A stretch of DNA of 64,000 nucleotides, taken from assembly GCA_014873095.1 (NCBI GenBank), contig CP050848.1, forward strand, positions 2,108,001 through 2,172,000, written 5' to 3'. The translations under genes were made by a program, and so were the position numbers. The notes beneath the pieces were generated by a model. It was not told the origin of the DNA, ran no database searches, and worked only from the letters and a program-made list of their open reading frames with translations. How positions within the stretch are numbered: the stretch's first letter is position 1; each line of letters opens with the position of its first letter. Origin of the DNA: Planctomycetales bacterium ZRK34. Lineage in GTDB: Bacteria > Planctomycetota > Phycisphaerae > Phycisphaerales > Zrk34. Of this stretch, positions 18,221 to 27,788 are shown in pieces.

Positions 18221-19045
18221 ATGATGAATCACGACGATAAACTCAGCTTCCTGCCGGAAGACTACGTGCAGCGGCGCATCGAGCGGCGGACGAATCTGAT
18301 CTGCCTGACGCTGTTTGCGGTGGTGCTCACGGGCATCATCGGCGCGTGGACCGTCACCAAGCGGCACAAGGACGAGGTCGCCAAGCAGCTTCAGGCGATG
18401 CGCGTGTCGTACACCGATGCGGCCAAGCGGCTGGAGCAGCTCGACGAGCTGCAGAAGCGCAAGCAGCAGATGCTGCGCAAGGCGCACGTGACGCGGATGC
18501 TCATCGAGCCTGTGCCGCGGACCTTTCTGCTGGCGGACCTGATCAACCGCATGCCCAAGTCGCTGAGCCTGTTCGAATTCGAACTGCACTCGAAAATGCA
18601 GCGCCCGACCGTGCACGTGAACAAGGCCAAGTCCGCCCTGGCGAATCAGGCCAAGGCCCCGCCGACCGAGCAGGAGCTGCTCGAAGCGGAGGTGCCGCGT
18701 TACCAGGTGTCGCTGATTCTGATCGGCGTGGCGCCGACGGACGTGCAGGTCGCCCAGTACATGTCGAGCCTTTCACGCTCGCCGCTGATGACCGATGTGA
18801 ACCTGATCTTTTCCGAGGAAACGCAGATCGCCGACTCGACGATGCGCAAGTTCCGCATCGAGGCGATGCTCAGCGAGAAAGCGGATGTCCGCAATATCGA
18901 TCCCGAGCAGCTTCAGCGCGACCTGAAAAAAGACCCCATGACCAACAACCCGACCGCCCAGCCGATCATCTCGCCGACGCCCGGCCCCGAGGCCGAGCCC
19001 GCGTCGCAGACGATCGTTGACGGATCGACGACGGTGGAGGAATAA
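18221..19045 (+). CDS. pilN: PilN-like pilus platform protein
   Basis: The 274-residue protein has a short cytoplasmic N-terminus (MMNHDDKLSFLPEDYVQRRI) in the position of the PilM-binding motif; PilN usually carries INLLP, here altered to LSFLPEDY. One membrane helix follows (NLICLTLFAVVLTGIIGAW), then a coiled coil (~55-95) and a ferredoxin-like periplasmic domain containing RYQVSLILIGVAPTDVQVAQY. A Pro/Glu-rich tail closes the protein. Order and topology fit PilN. Start could be ATG 18221 or 18224. Confidence 0.82.
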   Translation: MMNHDDKLSFLPEDYVQRRIERRTNLICLTLFAVVLTGIIGAWTVTKRHKDEVAKQLQAMRVSYTDAAKRLEQLDELQKRKQQMLRKAHVTRMLIEPVPRTFLLADLINRMPKSLSLFEFELHSKMQRPTVHVNKAKSALANQAKAPPTEQELLEAEVPRYQVSLILIGVAPTDVQVAQYMSSLSRSPLMTDVNLIFSEETQIADSTMRKFRIEAMLSEKADVRNIDPEQLQRDLKKDPMTNNPTAQPIISPTPGPEAEPASQTIVDGSTTVEE

Positions 19046-19048
19046 GCC

Positions 19049-19600
19049 ATGCGATTCGGACTGCGTGAACTGATTTTCGTGATGCTGCTGATCGGCGTGT
19101 TGTTCGCGTCGTGGCAGATCGTCTTCAAGAAAGACAACCAGGACATCGCCCAGGCGCTCGAGGAAAAGGCCCGCATGCAGCGCAAGCTCCAGGAGCTTCA
19201 GCTGGCCACGCGGCAGATCGACGACCTCGGCCGCGAGATCGACAAGCTCACCAGCGCGATCGATCTGTTCGAAGCCAAGCTGCCCGCCGAGAAGGAGATC
19301 GATGTCATCCTCAAAGACATCTGGCAGATGGCCGACAAGCACGGGCTCAAGTCACGCTCGGTCAAGGCGGACAAGGCCAAGCAGAACAACCGCTACTCCG
19401 AAGCCGAGCTGAGCATGATCATCCTCGGCGATTTCAACAGTTTTTACAGCTTTCTGCTGGACCTGGAGCGGCTCAGCCGCATCACCTGCGTCCGGGAGAT
19501 GAGCCTCGGCAAGCTCAAGAAAGCCGACGAAGGTCAGATGGAAGCGCGCTTCACGCTGACGATCTTCTTCGAACCGCAGTCCGCTGATAAACCCGCTTAA
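19049..19600 (+). CDS. pilO: PilO-like pilus platform protein
   Basis: The 183-residue protein has an N-terminal membrane helix (LIFVMLLIGVLFASWQIVF), a coiled coil (residues ~35-80, EEKARMQRKLQELQLATRQI) and a C-terminal ferredoxin-like domain with the PilO pattern LSMIILGDFNSFYSFLLDLE. The coiled coil leads into FEAKLPAEKEIDVILKDIW, as in PilO. It starts 3 bp after the pilN stop, so it is co-translated. By family knowledge it pairs with PilN in the periplasm to form the alignment complex. Confidence 0.87.
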   Translation: MRFGLRELIFVMLLIGVLFASWQIVFKKDNQDIAQALEEKARMQRKLQELQLATRQIDDLGREIDKLTSAIDLFEAKLPAEKEIDVILKDIWQMADKHGLKSRSVKADKAKQNNRYSEAELSMIILGDFNSFYSFLLDLERLSRITCVREMSLGKLKKADEGQMEARFTLTIFFEPQSADKPA

Positions 19601-19615
19601 CTTCAAGAGGCCGCT

Positions 19616-20362
19616 ATGCAGACCAATCTTGATTTCGACAACAACAACGAGTCCATGACCGGCCGCGTGCTGGCGCCGGAGGACGATGGGCCGACGCAGA
19701 TGCCGCTGGGCGTCGGCGGCGAGCAGGACATGCTCGGCGAAGTGCCGCTGGGCATGGAAGGTTCATCGTCAACGAGCACCGGCAGAACCCAGAGCGTGCT
19801 GGTCATGCTGCTGGTCGTCGTCGTGGCCGGCGGGGCGCTGTGGACGATGCGCGTGACCGGCAGCGTCGAGCAGGTCGACAGCTCCGTCTCCGTCGCCGAG
19901 CAGAAGATCGAGCAGGCCCTGGCCCGACTCAAGAGCGAAGATCAGAACGGCGGAGTCAAGCAGGACCAGCTTGACAGCCTGTTCGGCGATACCGACCAGG
20001 TGGTCGCCATCTTCGAAAACGACCCGACCAAGAAGCAGGTCGATGTCGACAACCTGCGCAAGAATCCCTTCGCGCTGGTCGTCACCAACAAGAAGGGCCA
20101 GCAGACCGAATCCGTCGCCGCCATCGATCGCGTCAAGGCCGAGCGACTCAAGCAACTGAAACACGAGTTCGACAAGCTGCAGCTTCAGAGCCTGCTCAAC
20201 GGCGCCACCCCGCTGGCGGTCGTCAGCGGCAAGGTCGTTCGCGCCGGCGACAGCGTCGGATCATTCGACGTGATCGCGATCGGCGCCGGCGGCGTCAAGC
20301 TGATGGCCGAAGGCAACAGCTTCACGCTCACCATGAAACAGCCCACGGACAAACTCCGCTGA
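19616..20362 (+). CDS. PilP/GspC-like single-pass protein of the pilus operon
   Basis: The 248-residue protein has an acidic cytoplasmic N-terminus (~57 residues), one membrane helix (VLVMLLVVVVAGGALWTM) and a periplasmic part. The periplasmic end is a small beta-domain (QSLLNGATPLAVVSGKVVRA, then GSFDVIAIGAGGVKLMAEG), similar in layout to the HR domain of GspC/PilP that docks to the secretin. There is no lipobox, unlike classical PilP. The position after pilO supports a PilP-like role, but sequence similarity is too weak for a gene symbol. It is 15 bp from pilO and 21 bp from pilB. Confidence 0.65.
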   Translation: MQTNLDFDNNNESMTGRVLAPEDDGPTQMPLGVGGEQDMLGEVPLGMEGSSSTSTGRTQSVLVMLLVVVVAGGALWTMRVTGSVEQVDSSVSVAEQKIEQALARLKSEDQNGGVKQDQLDSLFGDTDQVVAIFENDPTKKQVDVDNLRKNPFALVVTNKKGQQTESVAAIDRVKAERLKQLKHEFDKLQLQSLLNGATPLAVVSGKVVRAGDSVGSFDVIAIGAGGVKLMAEGNSFTLTMKQPTDKLR

Positions 20363-20383
20363 TGATTCGGGAAGTCAACGCTT

Positions 20384-22258
20384 ATGCCCAAGGATGACCT
20401 GGACAACTGGATGCTGGACGTCGACATCGAGGACGGCGAGCTGAATCGCTCGGGTCCGGGCGGCATTGCGCCCACGTCGGTCGAGTCCACCCCCCGCGGC
20501 GAGTTGAAGCGCCAGGGCGCAGGCGATCTGGCAGACCTCTGGAAGCCGGACCAGAACCTGCCGGCGACCGTCGAAGATGTCGCCGACCGGCTGCTCAAGA
20601 GCGGTGAGATCACCGCGGCGCAGGCCGCCGAGGCGCGCGCCCTGCTCAAGCAGACGCCCGGCAAGCAGCTTGCCGACGTGCTGGTGGATATGGGCGTCGA
20701 CGAGGCGGCGGTTCAGCAGCTTCGCGCTGAATTGTCCGGCGTGCCGTTTGAGCAGGTCGACGTCGACGCGATCGACGAGAAACTGCTGCACCGGCTCGGA
20801 CCCGACTACTGCAAGACCAACGGCGTGATCCCGCTGCGCGAGTCCGGCACGCGCATTGTCGTCGGCGTGACCGATCCGCGCCGCCTGTTCATGCTCGACG
20901 AGGTCCGCCGGCGGTTCAACCGCCCGGTCAAGGTCGTGCTGATCACGCTGGCCGACGTCATGAAGGTGCTCGAATCCTTCACCGAGGAGCAGGTCACCGA
21001 CATCGCCGTCGACGACATCATCAAAGACATCGAAGAAGACGACGTCGAAGTCGTTCAGGTCAAAGATGAAGACGTCGACCTCGAAAAGCAGGCCGGTGAA
21101 TCGCCGGTCATTCGCTTCGTGAACTACCTGATCTACGACGCGGTGAAAAACGGCGCATCGGATATTCACATCGAGCCGCAGGAAAAGAAGCTCCGCGTGC
21201 GCTACCGCATCGACGGCGTGCTGTTCGAGATGATGAATCCGCCGCACACGATGCACGCGGCGATCGTCTCGCGTCTGAAGATCATGGCGAATCTCGATAT
21301 CTCCGAGCGCCGTCTGCCGCAGGACGGTCGCATCCGCGCGATGGTACACGGCCGCAAGCTCGACCTGCGTCTGTCGACGCTGCCGACCGGCGCCGGAGAA
21401 AAGGCTGTGCTGCGTATTCTCGACTCGCGCAGCGTGCAGGTCGGCCTCGATGAACTGGGCATGCCCGAAGACACGCTGACGATCTGGAAGAAACAGATCG
21501 CCCAGCCGCACGGCATCATTCTCGTGACCGGCCCGACCGGTTCGGGTAAGACGACCACGCTCTACGCGTCGCTGCAGCAGATGGACCGCAACAAGCTGAA
21601 CATCTCCACCGTCGAAGACCCGATCGAATACCACCTCGGCGGCATCAGCCAGGTGCAGACTCACGAGCGGATCGGCATGACCTTCGCCGCGGCGCTGCGC
21701 AGCCTGCTGCGACAGGACCCCGACGTCGTGATGGTCGGTGAAATCCGCGACGAGGAAACCGCGCGCATCGCCATCCAGGCCGCCATGACGGGCCACCTGG
21801 TTTTGTCGACGTTGCACACCAACGACGCGCCGTCGTCGATCACGCGCATGATCAACATCGGCGTCGAGCCGTACCTCATCGGGGCCGCGGTCAACGCCGT
21901 GCTGGCTCAGCGCCTGGTGCGACGCATCTGCGAAAACTGCAAACAGCCGGTCACACTCGACGACGAGATGGCCGAGCACATGGCCATGCACGGGCTGACC
22001 GTCGGCGAGATCTACGCCGGCGAAGGCTGCGACAAGTGTCACTCGACCGGTTACGCCGGGCGTGTCGGCCTGTACGAAATGCTCGTGCTGGATGATACGA
22101 CGCGCGACGCGATCGCCCGCCGCCCCAACGTCAGCGAGTTTCGCCGACTCTGCATCGAGCGCGGCATGACCACGCTGCGGGCCGATGGTTTCGGCAAGGT
22201 CGCCAACGGTCAGACCACCATTGAAGAAGTCCTGCGCGTCACGCAGGCGACGATATGA
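20384..22258 (+). CDS. pilB: Type IV pilus extension ATPase PilB / GspE
   Basis: The 624-residue hexameric motor powers pilus (or pseudopilus) extension in the cytoplasm. The N-terminal GspE/MshEN-like domain (residues ~80-200, QLADVLVDMGVDEAAVQQL) is followed by an acidic linker. N2 contains ASDIHIEPQEKKLRVRYRID. Walker A is GPTGSGKTTT (383-392), the Asp box PEDTLT/EDPIEYH, Walker B RQDPDVVMVGEIRDEET and the His box LSTLHTND. Two CxxC pairs (CENC and CDKC, ~515-550) form the zinc site typical of PilB and absent from PilT. It is followed by pilT after 51 bp containing a small GC hairpin. Confidence 0.95.
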   Translation: MPKDDLDNWMLDVDIEDGELNRSGPGGIAPTSVESTPRGELKRQGAGDLADLWKPDQNLPATVEDVADRLLKSGEITAAQAAEARALLKQTPGKQLADVLVDMGVDEAAVQQLRAELSGVPFEQVDVDAIDEKLLHRLGPDYCKTNGVIPLRESGTRIVVGVTDPRRLFMLDEVRRRFNRPVKVVLITLADVMKVLESFTEEQVTDIAVDDIIKDIEEDDVEVVQVKDEDVDLEKQAGESPVIRFVNYLIYDAVKNGASDIHIEPQEKKLRVRYRIDGVLFEMMNPPHTMHAAIVSRLKIMANLDISERRLPQDGRIRAMVHGRKLDLRLSTLPTGAGEKAVLRILDSRSVQVGLDELGMPEDTLTIWKKQIAQPHGIILVTGPTGSGKTTTLYASLQQMDRNKLNISTVEDPIEYHLGGISQVQTHERIGMTFAAALRSLLRQDPDVVMVGEIRDEETARIAIQAAMTGHLVLSTLHTNDAPSSITRMINIGVEPYLIGAAVNAVLAQRLVRRICENCKQPVTLDDEMAEHMAMHGLTVGEIYAGEGCDKCHSTGYAGRVGLYEMLVLDDTTRDAIARRPNVSEFRRLCIERGMTTLRADGFGKVANGQTTIEEVLRVTQATI

Positions 22259-22309
22259 CAGCAATAACCGGGCCGCGTCGCGACCCGGCTATTTGAGGAG
22301 CACGTGAAG

Positions 22310-23365
<1,056 letters not shown>

Positions 23366-23375
23366 GGCGCAACCC

Positions 23376-23483
23376 AATGACCAATGACCAAGCCCCAATG
23401 ACCAAGGCAATGACCAATATGCGAATGCCTGATGCCCAACTGATGATCCACCCCTGGACATTGGTGCCTGGTCATTGGTCATT
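23376..23483. repeat. Heptamer-repeat inverted pair between pilT and pilC
   Basis: Left arm 23376-23404 and right arm 23455-23483 are 29 bp each and pair at 26 of 29 positions. Both arms are degenerate tandem 7-mers of the type CCAATGA / TGGTCAT. The 50-bp centre continues weaker copies. A transcript would form a long hairpin between the two pil genes. Confidence 0.8.
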
Positions 23484-23524
23484 CAAAGCCTCGACGACCA
23501 CGGCAGACCCAGGGAAGTAAGACT

Positions 23525-24748
23525 ATGCCTCACTACCGATACCAGATTCAGTCCAGGGACGGACAGGTCACCATGGGCGTGCTCGCGGCCGACAGTGCCG
23601 TGGCCGCGGCGAACAACCTGCGCGCCCAGGGGCACCGTGTCATGGGGCTGGTGCCGATCGAGTCGGCCACGAAGTCGCTGGGCGACAAGCTCAAAGCCCT
23701 GAACTATTCCTCGGGCCCGAATCAGAAGGACATTCTGAACTTCACCACGCAGCTGGCGGTCATGATCCGGGCCGGCATCAGCATCCGCGTCGCCATCGAA
23801 GGCATCGCCGATCAGACCGAAAACGCCAAGTTCCGTGACATTCTGACTCAGATCAAGCGCGACGTCGAAGGCGGCAAGCCCTTCTCCGACGCCCTGGCCA
23901 AACACCCCAAGTGTTTCAACGCGCTGTACATCAACATGGTCCGCGCGTCGGAAATGTCCGGCTCGTTCGCCCGCATGCTCGACCGCATCGCCAGCTACAT
24001 GGCCCAGCAGATCGAAACCAAGGCGATGGTCCGCGGGGCGATGATCTACCCGGTGGTCATTCTCGTGCTGGCGGTCTGCACCACGTTCTTCCTGCTGACA
24101 TTCGTGCTGCCGAAGTTCGCGATGGTGTTCAAGGGCAAGGAATCCGTACTGCCGTGGCCGACGATCTTCCTGATGGGGCTGTCGGACTTCATGGTGCAGT
24201 GGTGGTACCTGGTGCTGCTGGGGATGCTCGGCGGGCTGATCGGGTTCATCCTGTTCATCCGCACCGACGTCGGCGGGTTCTGGTGGCACAAGACGCAGCT
24301 GACGATGCCGCTGATCAACAAGCTCTTCAAAGCGCTGTACATCAGCCGCTCGCTGCACACGATGGGCGAGCTGGTCAACGCGGGCGTGCCGATGCTCGAC
24401 ACGCTGGCGATCACCGGCGACATCTCCGGCAACAGTCTTTTCAAGCGGCTGTGGCGGGCAGTCTACGCGGCGGTCAAACAGGGCAAAAAGATTTCGCACA
24501 CCCTGATGAAGACCCCGCTGCTGCCCAAGAGCGTCACGCAGATGATCGCCGCCGGTGAAGAATCCGGTAAGCTCGGCGAGGTGCTCGATGAAATCTCCGA
24601 GTACTACGCCAAGCAGCTCCGCGAAACGATCAAAACCGTGACCGGCCTGATCGAACCGATCATGATCCTGGCCATGGGCACCATCGTCGGCTTCATCGCC
24701 ATGGCGATCATCCTGCCGATCTTCAAACTGTCGAGTCTGGTCAAATGA
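23525..24748 (+). CDS. pilC: Pilus inner-membrane platform protein PilC / GspF
   Basis: The 407-residue protein has two GspF repeats (residues ~65-190 and ~270-395), each a helical cytoplasmic bundle (FTTQLAVMIRAGISIRVAIEG; LHTMGELVNAGVPMLDTLA). Each is followed by membrane helices (VVILVLAVCTTFFLLTFVLPKF; PIMILAMGTIVGFIAMAIILP). The motifs GGKPFSDALAKHP and ASEMSGSFARMLDRIA / AGEESGKLGEVLDEIS are classic. It anchors the PilB/PilT motors and feeds pilins into the fibre. It is set between two repeat islands in the operon. Confidence 0.95.
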   Translation: MPHYRYQIQSRDGQVTMGVLAADSAVAAANNLRAQGHRVMGLVPIESATKSLGDKLKALNYSSGPNQKDILNFTTQLAVMIRAGISIRVAIEGIADQTENAKFRDILTQIKRDVEGGKPFSDALAKHPKCFNALYINMVRASEMSGSFARMLDRIASYMAQQIETKAMVRGAMIYPVVILVLAVCTTFFLLTFVLPKFAMVFKGKESVLPWPTIFLMGLSDFMVQWWYLVLLGMLGGLIGFILFIRTDVGGFWWHKTQLTMPLINKLFKALYISRSLHTMGELVNAGVPMLDTLAITGDISGNSLFKRLWRAVYAAVKQGKKISHTLMKTPLLPKSVTQMIAAGEESGKLGEVLDEISEYYAKQLRETIKTVTGLIEPIMILAMGTIVGFIAMAIILPIFKLSSLVK

Positions 24749-24750
24749 AA

Positions 24751-24880
24751 CTCGGATCGCGGAGCTTGGAACTCGGAACTGTGAGGCTCAAGGCCGAATC
24801 GCATGACTGACGAATTCAAACACAGACTGCCCACCGGCGCGTCGCCGAAACGTTCGGCGTTCCGCGTTCGGCGTTCCGCG
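24751..24880. repeat. Heptamer-repeat arms around the start of a pseudopilin gene
   Basis: The left arm (24751-24787) reads in 7-mers CTCGGAT CGCGGAG, CTTGGAA CTCGGAA and so on. The right arm (24851-24880) reads GCGTTCG GCGTTCC twice; its reverse complement is CGCGGAA CGCCGAA repeated, the same 7-mer family. The right arm lies inside the pseudopilin coding sequence. Confidence 0.72.
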
Positions 24881-25390
24881 TTTGGTTTCACGCTGATCGA
24901 AACGGCGCTGGTGACGGTCATCGTCGGCGTCGGCGTGCTGGCGATCGTGCAGGCCCAGCAGGCCTATCACCAGCAGAACAACTACTCCCAGCACATCGGC
25001 ACCGCCCTGCTGCTGGCCAATGAAATCCGCGAGCTGACGCTGAGCATGCCTCAGCATGATCCGATCGACGGCCCGAACAACTGGGGCCCCGAAACCGGCG
25101 AAGGAGCCGTCGCCGCCTACGACGACCTCGACGACTTCGACGGCAACGGCACCGGCACCACCTTCGATCCGCCCATCGACGCCCAGCGCCAGACCGTGCC
25201 GAACATGACCGGCTGGTCGCAGGTGGTCACCGTCGAAAACGTGCTGCCCAACGACCTGTCCGGCACCGCGGCGCCGGACCTGTCGACCGACACCGTCCGC
25301 ATGACCTGCCGGGTGCTCTACCAGTCGCCGATCGACCAGGCGCCCTCGGAGATCACCCGCCTGACCTGGATCCGCGCAGGCGGTCAATAG
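24803..25390 (+). CDS. Type IV prepilin-like protein (pseudopilin)
   Basis: The 195-residue protein carries a prepilin leader of 28 residues ending in Gly, cleaved before FTLIETALVTVIVGVGVLAI (G28/F29, Glu at +5), followed by a single hydrophobic helix. The leader is unusually long and basic; residues 17-27 (RSAFRVRRSAF) are encoded by the GCGTTCG/GCGTTCC heptamer repeat. No ATG, GTG or TTG lies between codon 1 and the cleavage site in frame, so the repeat must be translated. The C-terminal domain has no recognised fold. It is a minor pilin or pseudopilin by context and needs a prepilin peptidase that is not in this window. Confidence 0.87.
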   Translation: MTDEFKHRLPTGASPKRSAFRVRRSAFGFTLIETALVTVIVGVGVLAIVQAQQAYHQQNNYSQHIGTALLLANEIRELTLSMPQHDPIDGPNNWGPETGEGAVAAYDDLDDFDGNGTGTTFDPPIDAQRQTVPNMTGWSQVVTVENVLPNDLSGTAAPDLSTDTVRMTCRVLYQSPIDQAPSEITRLTWIRAGGQ

Positions 25391-25394
25391 ATGG

Positions 25395-25470
25395 GAGTTC
25401 GAAGTTTAAAGCTCAAAGTTCAAAGGCTCGTCTTTCAACCTTGAACTTTAAACTGCGAACTCAGAACTCA
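25395..25470. repeat. Heptamer-repeat inverted pair upstream of the PilX-like gene
   Basis: The left arm (25395-25426) reads AAGTTTA AAGCTCA, AAGTTCA and so on. The right arm (25439-25462) and its tail read TTGAACT TTAAACT, then GCGAACT CAGAACT. The arms are reverse complements, differing mainly by one 7-bp unit. This is the third such island in consecutive operon spacers. Confidence 0.78.
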
Positions 25471-25504
25471 CACCAGCCGACCCCCGGAGGCTCGGGAGCT
25501 TCAC

Positions 25505-27787
25505 ATGAAGCGGGCAATTCGAAATCATCGCAATCGAGGCATCGTCTCGGTGCTGGCCATGATGTTCATGGTCATTTTCAGCGCGCTGGCCGCCGCCATG
25601 GCGATCGTCTCGCAGGGCAATCTGCAGACCGCCAACACCTACCAGCATGTGAACCGATCGCTCGCCGCCGCCGAAACCGGCATCAAATGGGCCAACTACC
25701 GACTGAGCAACATCGCCTCCACCATCTACACCTCCAAGGGTGAGATCACCGAGTCGCTGGCCGATCAGCTCTGGCCCGCGCTGCGCGACGAGATCATCAC
25801 GGAGATGGGCAACGAACTGCACTCCGAAGAATCCTACACGCTCGTGGGCGACCGCATCACGCTCGGGCACGTGGCGGTCGGCAATGAGACCGGCGCTCCG
25901 AAGTTTCAGGTCGTCATCGAGCGGCACCCGCTGGCCGGTGAAGACTACGGCTCGGCGCTGTATCAGCGCACGCCGTACAACGTCAGCGGCGGCGACAACG
26001 AATTCACCGTCGATGGCGAACCCGTCACGGTGGACAACCCGATTTCCAGCGTGTGGGTCCGCGTGCGCAGCATCGGCACCGACGACAGCTACCAGCGCTC
26101 GGTGCAGATGGACTTTCGCATCGACAAGAAGATCCGCTTCGCCATCCTGTCGCGCAACCGCATCATGATCGGCCGCAACGTGATGATCAAGGGTTCGATC
26201 GGATCGCAGTTCATCGACACCGACAAGCAGCACGGCCACCCGATCCAGATGCGCGACAACTTCACCGGCCTCGACGCCGAGCTTGACGGCTGGCTGGACA
26301 CGCTCGAAAACTACCTCGCCGCCAACGATGCCGACGGCGACAACCGCATTCGGCTCGCCGCGGACGAAGAATCCGACAACCTCGCCAACGCCGAGTCCTA
26401 CGACGCCAATCACGACGGGTATGTCGACGCCTACGACATGTTCGTCCTCAAGTACGATGCCGACGCCGACGGCGCCATCTCCGAGTCCGAGTTCACCAAC
26501 ACCGGCGGCGAGATGGTCGACGCCCAGCTCTGGCAGCTGATCAACGAAATGAAATACCCCGCGGGCACCACGTTCGACTGGTCCAACCAGCGCGTGATGT
26601 ACCCCGGCCAGAGCACCTGGACCGACGTGTCGGCTGACATGGGCTCGATCGACAACAACGACAACTACGCCAAGATCGCCGGCGAAGTCATCCTCGCCGC
26701 CACCAAGGCCGCCTGGGAATCCGGCGCCGCCGCCGGGCCGTACCAGAAGTATCTCGAAGACGCCATTCACCCGGACGCCGACGAAGCGCCGCTGACGTTC
26801 GACTCCACCGGCGGCGACCTGTCGGACTTCGAAGCCAGCGACTTCGACGTTTCGGGTTACAAGTCGATGGCCAGTGGATCGTTCGCCGGGCAGGTGCTGA
26901 CCGCCACGCCGGCGAATTCGGACCTGGGCTCGGCCAGCTACACCGCTCCATCGGCCGACACGATCGAGTCGGTGCCGTACAACTCGCCGCACCCGTATGA
27001 CTACTATGAGCGGCCGGTCTACAGCAACTACACCTTCACCAACGTGACGATCCCCAAGGGCACCAACGCGGTGTTCGAGAATTGCAAGTTCATCGGCGTC
27101 ACCTTCGTCGAGACCGAAACCGCCAACGCCGACCCCAACTACAACTACGCCGGCACGCAGAATCCCGACGGCTCGCAGGCCTACGCGAACATCTCCGTCG
27201 ACGTCAACGGCGAATCCATCACCGACACCAAAACCATCTCCAACAACATTCGATTCCACAACTGCACCTTCGAAGGGATGGTCGCTTCGGATTCCCCGGT
27301 GGAATTTTCACAGGTGCGCAACAAGTTGCAGTTCACCGGGGCCACGACCTTCGACCTCGATGCCGACAGCCTGAGCACCGAGCAGAAGAAGACATTCGCC
27401 AAGTCGACGCTGATGACGCCGCAGATGTCGGTCGACATGGGCAGCTTCGACGATCCGACCTCCGCGTCGCACTACGTCACGCTCGACGGCACGATCGTGG
27501 CCGGCGTCTTCGATATCCGCGGCAACGCCACCATCGACGGGTCGATCCTGACGACCTACCACCCGCAGGCCGGCGACGGCGCGCTGTCCAACGGCGGCAA
27601 CCCCGCCATGTTCAACACGACTATCGGTTATTTCGAATCGGCCGCCGGCGACGGCGAAGGCGAAATCCCCGACGGCGGGTACGGCAAGATCATCATCCGT
27701 TACGACCCCAGCCGCTCCCTGCCCGACGGCATCAACGGCTCCATCGAGGTCAAACCCGACCTGTCGACTTACTACGAGGGCAAGTGA
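25505..27787 (+). CDS. PilX/GspK-like large pilin-associated protein with EF-hand loops
   Basis: The 760-residue protein begins MKRAIRNHRNRGIVSVLAMM, a PilX-type N-terminus with one hydrophobic helix (VLAMMFMVIFSALAAAMAIV) and the family's downstream AAAETGIKWANYRL. Residues ~275-332 hold consecutive EF-hand-type calcium loops: NDADGDNRIRLAADE, DANHDGYVDAYD and DADADGAISESE. The C-terminal third (NYTFTNVTIPKGTNAVFENC, IRFHNCTFEGM) is Asn/Thr-rich and looks like a beta-solenoid. This far exceeds a normal PilX (~200 residues). Tip adhesin or calcium-gated minor pilin is inference. Stop and next start are 1 bp apart. Confidence 0.72.
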   Translation: MKRAIRNHRNRGIVSVLAMMFMVIFSALAAAMAIVSQGNLQTANTYQHVNRSLAAAETGIKWANYRLSNIASTIYTSKGEITESLADQLWPALRDEIITEMGNELHSEESYTLVGDRITLGHVAVGNETGAPKFQVVIERHPLAGEDYGSALYQRTPYNVSGGDNEFTVDGEPVTVDNPISSVWVRVRSIGTDDSYQRSVQMDFRIDKKIRFAILSRNRIMIGRNVMIKGSIGSQFIDTDKQHGHPIQMRDNFTGLDAELDGWLDTLENYLAANDADGDNRIRLAADEESDNLANAESYDANHDGYVDAYDMFVLKYDADADGAISESEFTNTGGEMVDAQLWQLINEMKYPAGTTFDWSNQRVMYPGQSTWTDVSADMGSIDNNDNYAKIAGEVILAATKAAWESGAAAGPYQKYLEDAIHPDADEAPLTFDSTGGDLSDFEASDFDVSGYKSMASGSFAGQVLTATPANSDLGSASYTAPSADTIESVPYNSPHPYDYYERPVYSNYTFTNVTIPKGTNAVFENCKFIGVTFVETETANADPNYNYAGTQNPDGSQAYANISVDVNGESITDTKTISNNIRFHNCTFEGMVASDSPVEFSQVRNKLQFTGATTFDLDADSLSTEQKKTFAKSTLMTPQMSVDMGSFDDPTSASHYVTLDGTIVAGVFDIRGNATIDGSILTTYHPQAGDGALSNGGNPAMFNTTIGYFESAAGDGEGEIPDGGYGKIIIRYDPSRSLPDGINGSIEVKPDLSTYYEGK

Positions 27788-27788
27788 T

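Noticed and set aside
23376..25470. CRISPR array in the pil operon spacers
   Set aside because: Repeat units are 7 bp, degenerate and inverted, without regular 30-40 bp spacers or cas genes.
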